Shown here: one piece after another, positions 1 to 7,103 of the stretch
How positions within the stretch are numbered: position 1 is the stretch's first letter
Layout of the letters: the number at the start of each line of letters is the position of its first letter
From: CAZHLD01 sp964533185
GTDB lineage: Bacteria > Acidobacteriota > Terriglobia > Acidiferrales > UBA7541
Reading direction: 5' to 3'
DNA: 24,211 nt
NCBI GenBank assembly: GCA_964533185.1
Contig: CAZHLD010000043.1
Coordinates: 1-24,211, forward strand
Program-made: the position numbers and the translations under genes
The notes under the pieces: model-generated
What the model was told of the DNA's origin: nothing
The model's input: only the letters and a program-made list of their open reading frames with translations
Database searches by the model: none

Positions 1-43
1 GCCATTGCGGTGAGCAGTTTGTAGTTCCGGCTGGCCCAGCGCG

Positions 44-1024
44 TCACGCGCCCTGCTTCTTTGCCAGGAAGAAACTCTGCGCGAAGGGCCATTCATCATC
101 CACCCACTGGGCGACGCAACGGTAGCCGGTGCGTCCGGCCATCTCCACAACTTCTTCGGTTTGGTATTTGTGCGAGCTTTCAGTCCAGATGGTTTCGCCC
201 TCTGCGAGGTGCACGGTGATGCCTGCTTTCTGGATTGTGGCGGTCTGCCGGCAGGTGGAGCGGAGGTGCATTTCGATGCGGCGTTCCTGCGCATCCCAGC
301 GAACTTCATGACGGAAATTGGCCAGGTTGAAATCGCCGTCCAACTCGCGGTTGATCCGGGCGAGCAAGTTCAAATTAAATGCAGCAGTAACCCCGACAGG
401 ATCGTCGTAGGCCGGGATCAACTGCGTGAGCGGCTTTTCAAGGTCGGTGGCCAGCAGCATTGCGTCGCCGGGCTGAAGGATGCGGCGCACTTCGCGCAGG
501 AACTCTTCGCCCGCGGGACGGTCGAAATTGCCGATGGTGCTGCCGAGGAAGAGGACTAGCATGTGCTCGCCCGGATGGCGGCGCGCAGCGGCGGCCAGCA
601 GGCCGTCGAGGTAGGGCCGCTCGAATCCCACCACACTGACAAAGTCGATCTGCCCGAGTTCTTTCTGGCTCTGCGCCAGGGCGGTTGGCGAAATGTCGAT
701 GGGGAAGTAGGTGGTGCGCTGGCGGCGGGCCAGTGCCTCGAGAATCCAGCGGGTTTTCTTGCCGGTGCCGCTGCCCAGCTCGGCCACGGCCACCGGCAGC
801 AGCAGGCAGTTGACGATTTGCTCGGCGTGCTGGCGGAGCAGACGGGCTCCGGCGCGCGCTAAGCCGTATTCAGGCAGGGCGCAGATCACTTCAAACAGGG
901 CCGAGCCGACCTCGTCATACAGATACTTCGAGGGCAGCTCTTTCTGGCCCGGCATGGTGAGCCCCGCGCGCACCTCGCTGGCGAAATCGGTGGCCGAGTA
1001 TTGTGCGATGGTTTGCGTGAGCAT
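44..1024 (-). CDS. egtD: L-histidine N-alpha-methyltransferase EgtD
   Basis: EgtD uses three S-adenosylmethionine molecules to trimethylate the alpha-amino group of histidine to hercynine, the first step of ergothioneine synthesis in the cytoplasm. The 326-residue protein has the usual family length. It shows the SAM-binding glycine loop LGSGTGKKT, the acidic strand end FPIDIS, the family block LFLGSTIGNF, and near the C-terminus the histidine-binding stretch ETIWTESSHKY, with the Glu and Ser positions known to hold the substrate in mycobacterial EgtD. The start ATG lies 20 bases after the egtB stop with only a weak G-rich ribosome site, so translation probably follows egtB in one transcript. 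Family assignment is very secure. Confidence 0.96.
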   Translation of the reverse strand: MLTQTIAQYSATDFASEVRAGLTMPGQKELPSKYLYDEVGSALFEVICALPEYGLARAGARLLRQHAEQIVNCLLLPVAVAELGSGTGKKTRWILEALARRQRTTYFPIDISPTALAQSQKELGQIDFVSVVGFERPYLDGLLAAAARRHPGEHMLVLFLGSTIGNFDRPAGEEFLREVRRILQPGDAMLLATDLEKPLTQLIPAYDDPVGVTAAFNLNLLARINRELDGDFNLANFRHEVRWDAQERRIEMHLRSTCRQTATIQKAGITVHLAEGETIWTESSHKYQTEEVVEMAGRTGYRCVAQWVDDEWPFAQSFFLAKKQGA

Positions 1025-1044
1025 GGCGGCTGCCCCCCGATAAA

Positions 1045-2376
1045 CTAGTCTTTGACGCAGCGAAAACCGGAGTACGCGTAAGGATAGTGGGGCTGGAACC
1101 AGTTGCGGAACGACCGGCGCAACATGCAGGCGGCGCTGCGCGCCGTGCCGCCCTTCATGACGTAGTGCTTGCCGTCGAAGAAATCGGCCGAATAGCCGGG
1201 ATAAAAAGGAAAGGCCTGGAAGTCGGGGAACGGCTCAAAAAGCGTGCGCGTCCATTCCCAGCCGTTGCCCAGCAGGTCCATCACGCCCCAGGCGCTCGCG
1301 CCGGCCGGGAAGGCGCCGACGGGGGTCGGGTCCCAGCGGTGAAAATCGAAGTTTCCGAAGAGCACATCGGGCGGCTGATGACCCCACGGATAGGCGCGCT
1401 CAACTTCGCCGGGCGTGCCGTAGGCGGCGCGGTGCCACTGCGCTTCGGTGGGCAGCCTCTTGCCCGCCCAGCGCGCGTAGGCGGAAGCCTCGGCGTGGCT
1501 GACGTACACCGGCCAGTCGAGCGGCAGGCGAATCTCGCCAAACATTGTACGGTAGGCCCAGCCGTCGGCGCGGCGCTTCCAGAAAACCGGCTGGCGGAAG
1601 TCGGAAGACTGGATCCAAGCCCAGTCCCCATCGGGCCAAAACGAACGGTGTTCGTAGCCGCCTTCGCGAACAAAGGTGAGGTATTCGCGGTTGGTGACCA
1701 TGAAGGCGTCAATGGCAAATGCCGGCACGTCAACGGTGTGCTCTTCGAACTCGTTGTCCCAGCCGAATTCGCCACTTGCCTCCCGAGGCAAACCCGGGGT
1801 GGCGTGGCCGGCTGGGATCTCGACCATGCGAAGCGTCGCGGGCTTGACTGCGGGCACGGGCTGAATCGGTTCGGGGAATTTGCGGTCGGTGGGCAATTGA
1901 TGCAGCATATAGGCCAGCGTTTCGGCATGCATCAGCCGGTGTTCGATGGCGACGTTGAGAATGAAGCCGTTTTGGAGCAGGGGCAGCGCCGGGTCTTCCA
2001 ACGAGGCGGCTGCGAGGGCCGTGTCCAGCGTTTCGCGGACCCGCGCGTTGTACTCCTCGATTTCTGCCATCGAGGGCCAGTCGGCCGGCTGGTCGTCGGG
2101 CAGTCCGCCGCCGACCGGGTCAATGCCGAAGGCAAACAGGCGATCGAAGCTGCTGTGAAACGCGCTCAGCCCGAAAATGTTGCGGCCCAGCAGGTTCCAG
2201 TCAAAGGTTTCCAGGTGGCCGACGTAAAACGCGACGCGGTGCCGCTCCGGGATGGGCCGGTCGTACATCGCCTCCGGGCGCACGAGGCCAAAGAGCTCGT
2301 CGGTGCGGGCCCGGGCGAGCGCCAGGCGGGTGGCGAGTTGCTGGCGAACCTGACGAGTGCTGGCTGTGGCTCCCAA
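1045..2376 (-). CDS. egtB: Ergothioneine sulfoxide synthase EgtB
   Basis: EgtB is an iron oxygenase that joins hercynine to a thiol donor (gamma-glutamylcysteine or cysteine) as a sulfoxide. From a TTG start the protein is 443 residues: an N-terminal DinB-like bundle with iron ligands at about H54, H146 and H150 (the HX3HXE block HRLMHAE), then a formylglycine-enzyme-like domain ending in RRSFRNWFQPHYPYAYSGFR. I chose TTG at 2376 because a GGAG element sits about 11 bases upstream and a good promoter lies at 2462-2489. An ATG at 2571 would give 508 residues, but its first 65 are unlike the family and it would start upstream of that promoter. No egtA or egtC is visible, so a cysteine-using type is possible. 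The start is less sure than the family. Confidence 0.93.
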   Translation of the reverse strand: MGATASTRQVRQQLATRLALARARTDELFGLVRPEAMYDRPIPERHRVAFYVGHLETFDWNLLGRNIFGLSAFHSSFDRLFAFGIDPVGGGLPDDQPADWPSMAEIEEYNARVRETLDTALAAASLEDPALPLLQNGFILNVAIEHRLMHAETLAYMLHQLPTDRKFPEPIQPVPAVKPATLRMVEIPAGHATPGLPREASGEFGWDNEFEEHTVDVPAFAIDAFMVTNREYLTFVREGGYEHRSFWPDGDWAWIQSSDFRQPVFWKRRADGWAYRTMFGEIRLPLDWPVYVSHAEASAYARWAGKRLPTEAQWHRAAYGTPGEVERAYPWGHQPPDVLFGNFDFHRWDPTPVGAFPAGASAWGVMDLLGNGWEWTRTLFEPFPDFQAFPFYPGYSADFFDGKHYVMKGGTARSAACMLRRSFRNWFQPHYPYAYSGFRCVKD

Positions 2377-2401
2377 GATTTTCCCCGCTCCACCATTGGA
2401 T

Positions 2402-2425
2402 GCGCATCGGCCGAGAGGGATGCGC
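2402..2425 (-). other. Hairpin in the egtB leader
   Basis: Inverted repeat GCGCATC / GATGCGC (2402-2408 and 2419-2425) with a 10-base loop. It falls inside the predicted egtB leader about 25 bases before the start codon. It could affect translation or be chance; there is no further evidence. Confidence 0.35.
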
Positions 2426-2461
2426 GAGCTTACGCGTTCCGGGGATTGAAAGAAGCCCCTG

Positions 2462-2489
2462 TTTATCTCCGGCCGGGTGCATATGTCAA
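2462..2489 (-). promoter_or_regulatory. Sigma70-type promoter for egtBD
   Basis: On the minus strand there is a perfect -35 hexamer TTGACA (2489-2484), a 16-base spacer and a -10 hexamer GATAAA (2467-2462, four of six matches). Transcription would begin near 2455, leaving a leader of about 80 bases before the TTG start of egtB. It lies inside the 163-base region between the divergent egtB and transporter operons. Confidence 0.6.
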
Positions 2490-2539
2490 CCCGGGCCTGT
2501 GGAAGACGGCGGGGCTTGCAGGGCGCGGCGTGGGTCCCT

Positions 2540-3307
2540 ATGAATCGGGCGTTTGAAAACGAGGTCGCCATCGAGTGCCGCGGAGCCGGCTACGCGCTGA
2601 ACGGTGGCCGCGCGCTCGTGCATGGCCTGAGTTTCGAAGTTCGGCACGGCGAGACGCTGGTCCTGCTGGGCCGCAGTGGCTCGGGCAAGACCACCACGCT
2701 CAAGCTGATCAACCGGCTGCTCGACCCTACGTCGGGCGAAGTCCTGGTGGAGGGCCGCGCGACCACCGCCTGGGACCCCATTCGGCTGAGGCGGCACATC
2801 GGCTACGTCATCCAGGAAGTGGGCCTGTTCCCAAACATGACGGTCGAGCGCAACGTTGGAATCGTACCGGAACTGGAGGACTGGGCGGAGGAGCGCATTC
2901 ACGCGCGCGCCCAAGAGCTGCTGCGACTGGTGGGGCTCGATCCGGCCGAATATGCCGGACGCCGGCCGCGCGAGTTGAGCGGCGGGCAGCGGCAGCGCGT
3001 TGGCGTGGCCCGTGCTCTTGCGGCCGACCCACCCATCCTGCTGATGGACGAGCCGTTCGGCGCGCTCGACCCGGTGACGCGCAGCGAATTACAGCAGGAG
3101 TTCCGTCAACTGGCCGCGCGGCTTGCGAAGACAATCGTCTTTGTCACGCACGACCTGCGCGAGGCCCTGTTGCTAGGCACGCGCATCGCGCTGCTGGCCG
3201 AAGGGCGGCTGGTAGCCATCCATTCCCCACAAGAGTTCCTGCGCGCGCCGGATCCCGAAGTTCGCCGGTTCGTGGCATCACTGGAGTCTCCCCAAACTGA
3301 GAACTGA
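2540..3307 (+). CDS. OpuC-type ABC transporter ATP-binding protein
   Basis: This is the ATPase of a quaternary-amine type importer. The 255-residue product has Walker A GRSGSGKTT (about residues 44-52), the Q-loop region YVIQEVGLFP, signature LSGGQRQR, Walker B ILLMDEPFGALD and switch histidine in FVTHD. It stops soon after the nucleotide-binding domain, so the regulatory CBS pair of classical OpuCA/OpuAA is absent. Upstream in-frame starts exist at 2477 (GTG) and 2483 (ATG), but the ATG at 2540 best matches where family homology begins. It heads an operon with the permease and binding protein and is divergent from egtBD, which suggests a substrate linked to ergothioneine. Its stop lies in a heptamer repeat. 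Confidence 0.9.
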   Translation: MNRAFENEVAIECRGAGYALNGGRALVHGLSFEVRHGETLVLLGRSGSGKTTTLKLINRLLDPTSGEVLVEGRATTAWDPIRLRRHIGYVIQEVGLFPNMTVERNVGIVPELEDWAEERIHARAQELLRLVGLDPAEYAGRRPRELSGGQRQRVGVARALAADPPILLMDEPFGALDPVTRSELQQEFRQLAARLAKTIVFVTHDLREALLLGTRIALLAEGRLVAIHSPQEFLRAPDPEVRRFVASLESPQTEN

Positions 3308-3320
3308 TAACTGACAACTT
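3295..3320 (+). repeat. Heptanucleotide tandem repeat (AACTGAN)
   Basis: Three heptamers AACTGAG, AACTGAT and AACTGAC plus a partial AACTT lie in tandem at 3295-3320. The ATPase stop codon TGA (3305-3307) is inside the second unit, so the last residues of that protein are encoded by the repeat. It ends just before the permease ribosome site. Confidence 0.7.
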
Positions 3321-3336
3321 TCTTGCGAGGTGGCCG

Positions 3337-3966
3337 GTGAACGTCTTCGACTACATGATTCGCAATCGCGGCGAGGTGCTGGAGCTGACCCTGCAGCACC
3401 TGGGCATGGTGGCCGTAGCGATGGTGCTGGCCGTGCTCATCGGCATCCCGCTCGGCATTCTGCTGACGCGGCGGCGCGGGCTGAGCCAATGGGTGCTGGG
3501 AGCGGCCAACGTCATTCAGACGGTGCCGAGCCTGGCGCTCTTTGGCTTCCTGATCCCCGTGCCGCTGCTGGGCGTGGGCCCGCGGACGGCGATTGTCGCG
3601 CTGACGCTCTATGCGCTGCTGCCGGTGATCCGCAATACCTATGTTGGTATCTCGCAGGTGGACCCGGCGGTGGTCGAAGCGGCGCGGGGTATGGGCATGA
3701 CTGGCGGCCAAATGCTGTGGCTGGTGCAGGTGCCGCTCTCGCTGCCGGTGATCCTGGCGGGCATCCGCGTGGCCACGGTGATTGCCATTGGCACGGCGAC
3801 AATCGCCGCAGCCATCGGCGCCGGCGGTCTGGGCGAGTACATCTACCGCGGCGTGGCCGGGCCGAAGAATTACCTGCTGCTGGCCGGAGCCATCCCCGCG
3901 GCGCTGATGGCTGTCGTGGCCGACGCGAGCTTGGGCTGGGCCGAGCAGCGGCTGAGGTCGCGCTAG
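3337..3966 (+). CDS. OpuC-type ABC transporter permease
   Basis: This is the membrane subunit of the importer: 209 residues, with about five to six hydrophobic segments and the permease EAA loop seen as EAARGMGMTGGQ followed downstream by LPVILAGIRVAT. This length and pattern fit OpuCB/OpuBB permeases (ProW superfamily) that are not fused to a binding domain. It starts with GTG, preceded by GAGG with a 6-base spacing. The next gene starts on the base right after its stop, so the two are probably translationally coupled. In EgtUV systems the permease and binding domains are fused; here they are separate genes. Confidence 0.92.
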   Translation: MNVFDYMIRNRGEVLELTLQHLGMVAVAMVLAVLIGIPLGILLTRRRGLSQWVLGAANVIQTVPSLALFGFLIPVPLLGVGPRTAIVALTLYALLPVIRNTYVGISQVDPAVVEAARGMGMTGGQMLWLVQVPLSLPVILAGIRVATVIAIGTATIAAAIGAGGLGEYIYRGVAGPKNYLLLAGAIPAALMAVVADASLGWAEQRLRSR

Positions 3967-4751
3967 GTGAGCCGGCGACGGATTGTTCGCAGATTGCTTG
4001 GCGCTGTTTGTGCGCTGGTGCTGGTTTGCGCGCTCATGGTGCTCTCCGGCTGCCGATCGCTCGGCGGCAAGCACGTCGTGGTCGGCTCGAAAAACTTCAC
4101 CGAGCAAATTGTGCTGGCCGAGCTGCTGGCGCAGCAGATTGAAGCGCGCACCGGCTTGAAAGTTGAGAAGCGGCTCAACCTGGGCGGCACGCTGCTGGCC
4201 CAGCAGGCCCTGCTGGCCGGCGAAATCGACCTCTACCCTGAGTACACCGGCACGGCGCTGACCGGCGTGTTGGGCGAGCAGCCCACGGGCGACGCTGCCG
4301 AGGTTTTCGAGCGCGTGAAGCAGGGCTACGCGAGCCGGTTCGGGCTGACGGTGGGCCAGCCGCTTGGCTTCAACAACACGTTTGCGATGGTGGTCCGTGG
4401 CGAAGACGCTGCCCGCTGGAAGCTGCGCGCGATTTCCGACATTGCCGCCCGCGCGCACGAATGGCGGCTGGGCTGCGGCTACGAGTTCAAAGAGCGGCCC
4501 GACGGTTACGACGGCTGGGTGAAACTCTACGGCCTGCGCTTCCGCGGGGCGCCGCGGGTGATGGACCTGGGGCTGCTCTATCGCGCGCTCGAGCAGAAGC
4601 AGGTGGANNNNNNNNNNNNNNNNNNNNNNNNNNNNNNNNNNNNNNNNNNNNNNNNNNNNNNNNNNNNNNNNNNNNNNNNNNNNNNNNNNNNNNNNNNNNN
4701 NNNNNNNTCCGCGAGGTGGTGGCCGAATTTCGTCGCGCCAAGGGCCTGTGA
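3967..4751 (+). CDS. OpuC-type substrate-binding lipoprotein (interrupted by gap)
   Basis: This is the binding protein of the importer. It starts with GTG immediately after the permease stop. A signal peptide ends in a lipobox, LSGC, with the acylated Cys at residue 29, followed by the typical family opening VVVGSKNFTEQ and the block IDLYPEYTGTAL. The 100-N gap at 4608-4707 removes part of the second lobe. The reading frame before the gap does not match the frame after it, as expected if 100 N is a placeholder. After the gap the C-terminal tail REVVAEFRRAKGL and stop are readable. Judging by family length about 50-60 residues are missing. The substrate cannot be read directly; betaine, choline or ergothioneine are all possible. 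Confidence 0.88.
4608..4707. other. Assembly gap (100 N)
   Basis: Exactly 100 N inside the substrate-binding protein gene. The real length is unknown; the frame change across it shows it is not a true 100-base distance. The first readable bases after it match a second copy of this gene's 3' end at 6965, so a repeat may have broken the assembly. Confidence 0.95.
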
Positions 4752-5047
4752 GCCGCCGGGCGGTGCGCATCGGCCCAGCCGCCGGAGGTCTTCATTCAAC
4801 CCGGCGGAAGTTCGGAAGCCGGTCGATGGACTTAAGCCGCAGTTTCCATTTCCCGGTGCCACAGTTCTTGACATTGTTCGAGTGAATCGCTTCGACTACG
4901 TTTCACGAGAACCTCAAGGATCGTGGCGATGTCTTCAAGCGCAAAGGATAACCAAGCTTTGTTTTTCCCGAGAAGAAAGTTGAAAGGGGCGGCAGTTGTC
5001 TGCTGGCCGCCCCGGTCGCACGGACCCGATGTGGACGGAGCCGCGGA
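4752..5047. other. Intergenic stretch without a gene
   Basis: This is 296 bases between the convergent binding-protein gene and the minus-strand exported-protein operon. The only structure I support is the hairpin at 4986-5013. The short open frames crossing it have no family-like features. Confidence 0.5.
4986..5013 (-). terminator. Probable terminator of the exported-protein operon
   Basis: A perfect 8-base stem GGGGCGGC / GCCGCCCC (4986-4993 and 5006-5013) with a 12-base loop. On the minus strand it lies 34 bases beyond the stop of the gene ending at 5048 and is followed by a U-rich, interrupted run (TTTCAACTTTCTTC), which fits a factor-independent terminator. Confidence 0.6.
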
Positions 5048-5500
5048 TCAATTCCGACTTCGGCCGCCGCGAGCCCATTGTGGAATGCCCTGGGCGTTGC
5101 GCAGGGTGAGTGTCTGATCGCCTTTCTTGACCTCGCGGGCGATTAGGGCGTCGGTGCCGCCCATCTTCACCTTCGACCCAACGACCTCGATCTGATCGCC
5201 CTTGGCGAAGCTGAATTTCTTTTCGTTGAGGAAGCTGGTTGGACCCAGATGGATTTCCAGCGTTTCCGAGCCGGACTTGACCATCAGGTGTGTGCCCGTG
5301 GTTCCCATCCGGCACATCTGGCATTCCTGCTCCTTGACCTCCTCAATCGTGCCCTTCAAAGTCGTTTCAGTGGCCGGGTCGTACTTGGGCATGCCCTTGC
5401 CTTGGCCCATGCCGCCCTGAGCCAGGGCGACGGGCACCACCAGGGCCAGCACGGCCACGATGGCAAGGCCAAATTTCCAATTCCACAAGTGTCTCATCAT
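5048..5500 (-). CDS. Exported small protein with CxxC, unknown function
   Basis: This is a 150-residue exported protein. A signal peptide of about 27 residues ends VALA, followed by a Gly/Met-rich linker and a compact beta-rich domain containing LKGTIEEVKEQECQMCRMG (Cys60 and Cys63 form CxxC), FAKGDQIEVVGSKV and ALIAREVKKGD. The pattern resembles small OB-fold-like periplasmic domains, but I do not recognise a named family. The Cys pair could bind metal or form a disulfide; that is inference. The ATG start has a strong AAGGAG site. It is the second gene of a two-gene minus-strand operon, 24 bases after the Gln/Gly-rich protein gene. Confidence 0.82.
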   Translation of the reverse strand: MMRHLWNWKFGLAIVAVLALVVPVALAQGGMGQGKGMPKYDPATETTLKGTIEEVKEQECQMCRMGTTGTHLMVKSGSETLEIHLGPTSFLNEKKFSFAKGDQIEVVGSKVKMGGTDALIAREVKKGDQTLTLRNAQGIPQWARGGRSRN

Positions 5501-5524
5501 TATTTTCTCTTCTCCTTTTTTCGA

Positions 5525-6154
5525 TTAGGGCTGAATCCCCATGTCGGAGCCCATGTTACGGTTCTGCTTCTGCCATTCCTTCATGGCTTTTTCGACTTCG
5601 GTAGCGTGCTCACGGATGCGCTGGTGGTCCGGACTGGGCTTGGCCAGCTCGTCGTCGAGTTGTTGCATACGGTTGTTGAGCCGGTCGCGAGACTGGTCCA
5701 TTTGACGGATGCGATCCTGCATGCCGGCCCGCTGCTCATCGCTCAGGCCGTTCATGAAGCGGTCACGTTCCTGCTGCATGGTGCGGATTTCCTGCCGAAG
5801 CTGCTGGTGCTGCTGGCGGAACTCCTCGTTGTTGGCGCCGCCGCCCTTTGCGGACTGGGCCATCTGGCGGGCCCGGTCGCGGACGCGGTCGGCTGATTGC
5901 GTGCAGTTTTCATGCTGCCCGCGCTGCTGGTCGGTGGCGTGGATGCGCTGGCGCTGCTGGTCGTGGGTGCCCTGCTGCTGGCCTTGCCCCTGACCCTGCT
6001 GGCCGCCACGCTGGCCCGTATCCGGTCGCTGTCCCTGCTGTCCTGACGGCGGACGCTGGCCCCCTCTGCCCTGGCCGCCACCATGGCCCTGTGCGACGAC
6101 TGGTGCTGCGGCCAGTAAAAGCGCCGCTGCGAATGTTACTGCTTTTTTGCTCAT
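5525..6154 (-). CDS. Exported Gln/Gly-rich coiled-coil protein, unknown function
   Basis: This is a 209-residue exported protein of unknown function. Residues 1-21 are a signal peptide. Residues about 23-66 are low-complexity Gly/Gln/Arg sequence, and about 105-200 are strongly helical and charged, rich in Gln, Arg and Glu, suggesting a coiled coil or a Spy/CpxP-like helical periplasmic protein. There is one Cys, at about residue 84. The ATG start has an ideal AAGGAGG site. It is first in an operon with the CxxC protein. The Q-rich composition stands out from its neighbours. A chaperone or envelope-stress role is only a guess. Confidence 0.8.
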   Translation of the reverse strand: MSKKAVTFAAALLLAAAPVVAQGHGGGQGRGGQRPPSGQQGQRPDTGQRGGQQGQGQGQQQGTHDQQRQRIHATDQQRGQHENCTQSADRVRDRARQMAQSAKGGGANNEEFRQQHQQLRQEIRTMQQERDRFMNGLSDEQRAGMQDRIRQMDQSRDRLNNRMQQLDDELAKPSPDHQRIREHATEVEKAMKEWQKQNRNMGSDMGIQP

Positions 6155-6453
6155 GACTTCCTCCTTAGACCGTCAATTCATGTCTTATCTGCACAAACCG
6201 CCCAGTGCGAAGCACGGAACGGCTTCTTCGAAGAAATGCAAACCCTCTCGAAGTGTTACCCGAGCTTTCGGTTCGTTTTCATCCGGACGGGCGGCGCCAA
6301 GATGATGTACGCGGCGGACCAACATGGACGACAGTCGGGGAGGAGCGGGCGGGACCTCTATTACCCCGGCGATTCGTCCACCATCACTTGGAACACGGTC
6401 CTCGCTGGAAGGTTGCATCGAGCCCGAAGAATCCATACCCCGCCGATGCCTGA
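6155..6453. other. Intergenic stretch without a supported gene
   Basis: About 300 bases between the Gln/Gly-rich gene and the broken winged-helix gene. Open frames of 80-odd codons exist on both strands, but they are arginine/proline-rich, have no ribosome sites and match no family I know. It includes a perfect 12-base palindrome TTCTTCGAAGAA at 6224-6235, about 70 bases upstream of the 6154 start, which could be an operator. Confidence 0.4.
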
Positions 6454-6646
6454 TCAGCTAGCAGCATGCGCTAACCCATGGCCCTTGTCTGTGGCGACAA
6501 AACGGCCTTCGCGTTCCTCGATCAACCCCGCCTCCGCTAGTTCGCGTGCCGCGCTGCGGACGCGGAAGAGCGCCAGGCTGGGCAAGAGCCTGGATAATGC
6601 TCCTGGCGGAAGCGCTCAACGTACCATCCGCGGCAATGCACGGCAT
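6454..6646 (-). pseudogene. Frameshifted small winged-helix protein
   Basis: An ideal AGGAGG site precedes ATG at 6646. The first frame reads MPCIAADGTLSASARSII and QALAQP, then loses sense. The next frame resumes with LALFRVRSAARELAEAG, LIEEREGRFVATDKG and a stop at 6454. Together these form the start and the second half of a small winged helix-turn-helix protein (a recognition-like helix followed by the wing EREGRFVAT). The middle, where intact relatives have another helix-turn, appears deleted, and the 193-base span is not a multiple of three. Either a pseudogene or an assembly error; a deletion plus frameshift favours decay. It would have been a DNA-binding regulator of unknown target. 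Confidence 0.6.
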
Positions 6647-6679
6647 GGCGACCTCCTTTCGTTCTACGCGGCGGGAACG

Positions 6680-6691
6680 CCGGTTAACCGG
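6680..6691. promoter_or_regulatory. Palindrome CCGGTTAACCGG upstream of the broken regulator
   Basis: A perfect 12-base palindrome, loosely extended by GGAA (6674-6677) and TTCC (6695-6698), centred about 40 bases upstream of the start at 6646. The position suits an autoregulatory operator, but no binding data can be inferred from sequence. Confidence 0.35.
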
Positions 6692-6885
6692 AATTTCCGA
6701 TTTCAACTTCATCTCTGCGCAAAACCACATGCCAGCCACCCTCTGGTCTCAAGCTCGAATCACCGTGGCCACAGTTAGGTGGCAAGTGCAGCTCGTTTGG
6801 CAGTTCCGCTGACTGGCCTGGCCTGGTTCTCGCCTCCAGCCAGCTTCGCCGCTGACACCTCGCCCCACCGGATGAGTTCTGAGCG

Positions 6886-7008
6886 CTCGATGCGCTGGCC
6901 GGAAAAATCTCCGACGACGAGATGCGCCGGATGAACTACGCCGTGGACGGCGAGCGCCGCGACGTCCGCGAGGTGGTGGCCGAGTTCCGCCGCTCGAAGG
7001 GCTTGTGA
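6886..7008 (+). pseudogene. 3' fragment of a second OpuC-type binding-protein gene
   Basis: The frame ending in TGA at 7008 reads LDALAGKISDDEMRRMN, YAVDGERRDV, then REVVAEFRRSKGL. This is the family-typical C-terminal end of OpuC-type binding proteins, and its last 14 residues match the tail of the gene ending at 4751 with one change (Ser for Ala). There are 6 base differences in 45. Upstream the frame is stopped by TGA at 6880, and no other part of the gene is present. It is a remnant of a duplicate, or a trace of a rearrangement that moved a 2.2 kb segment between the two tails. Confidence 0.75.
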
Positions 7009-7030
7009 GCCCGCCTTGCGGCGTGCGTGG

Positions 7031-7059
7031 TTGCCGGGCGGGCCGGGCTTTGCTAGAGT
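7031..7059 (+). promoter_or_regulatory. Promoter for the Trm112-like and heptose-kinase genes
   Basis: -35 TTGCCG (7031-7036), a 17-base spacer, then an extended -10 TGC-TAGAGT (7054-7059). Transcription would start near 7066, about 22 bases before the ribosome site AAGGAGGG of the Trm112-like gene. It lies directly after the binding-protein fragment. Confidence 0.5.
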
Positions 7060-7103
7060 TGGAGCGCCCCTTCCTGCCGAATCGCACAAGGAGGGAATTT
7101 CCG

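Noticed and set aside
1045..2571. 508-residue start for egtB
   Set aside because: The extra 65 residues are not family-like, the start lies upstream of the promoter and it overlaps the divergent gene.
2477..3307. Earlier starts (2477 GTG, 2483 ATG) for the transporter ATPase
   Set aside because: The added residues match no family and have no ribosome site; not excluded by data.
4868..4873. TTGACA hexamer on the plus strand
   Set aside because: No -10 hexamer at a suitable distance and no gene downstream.
7009..7043. GCCCGCC / GGCGGGC hairpin as a terminator of the binding-protein fragment
   Set aside because: It overlaps the predicted promoter, has a 21-base loop and no U-run; kept only as a note.
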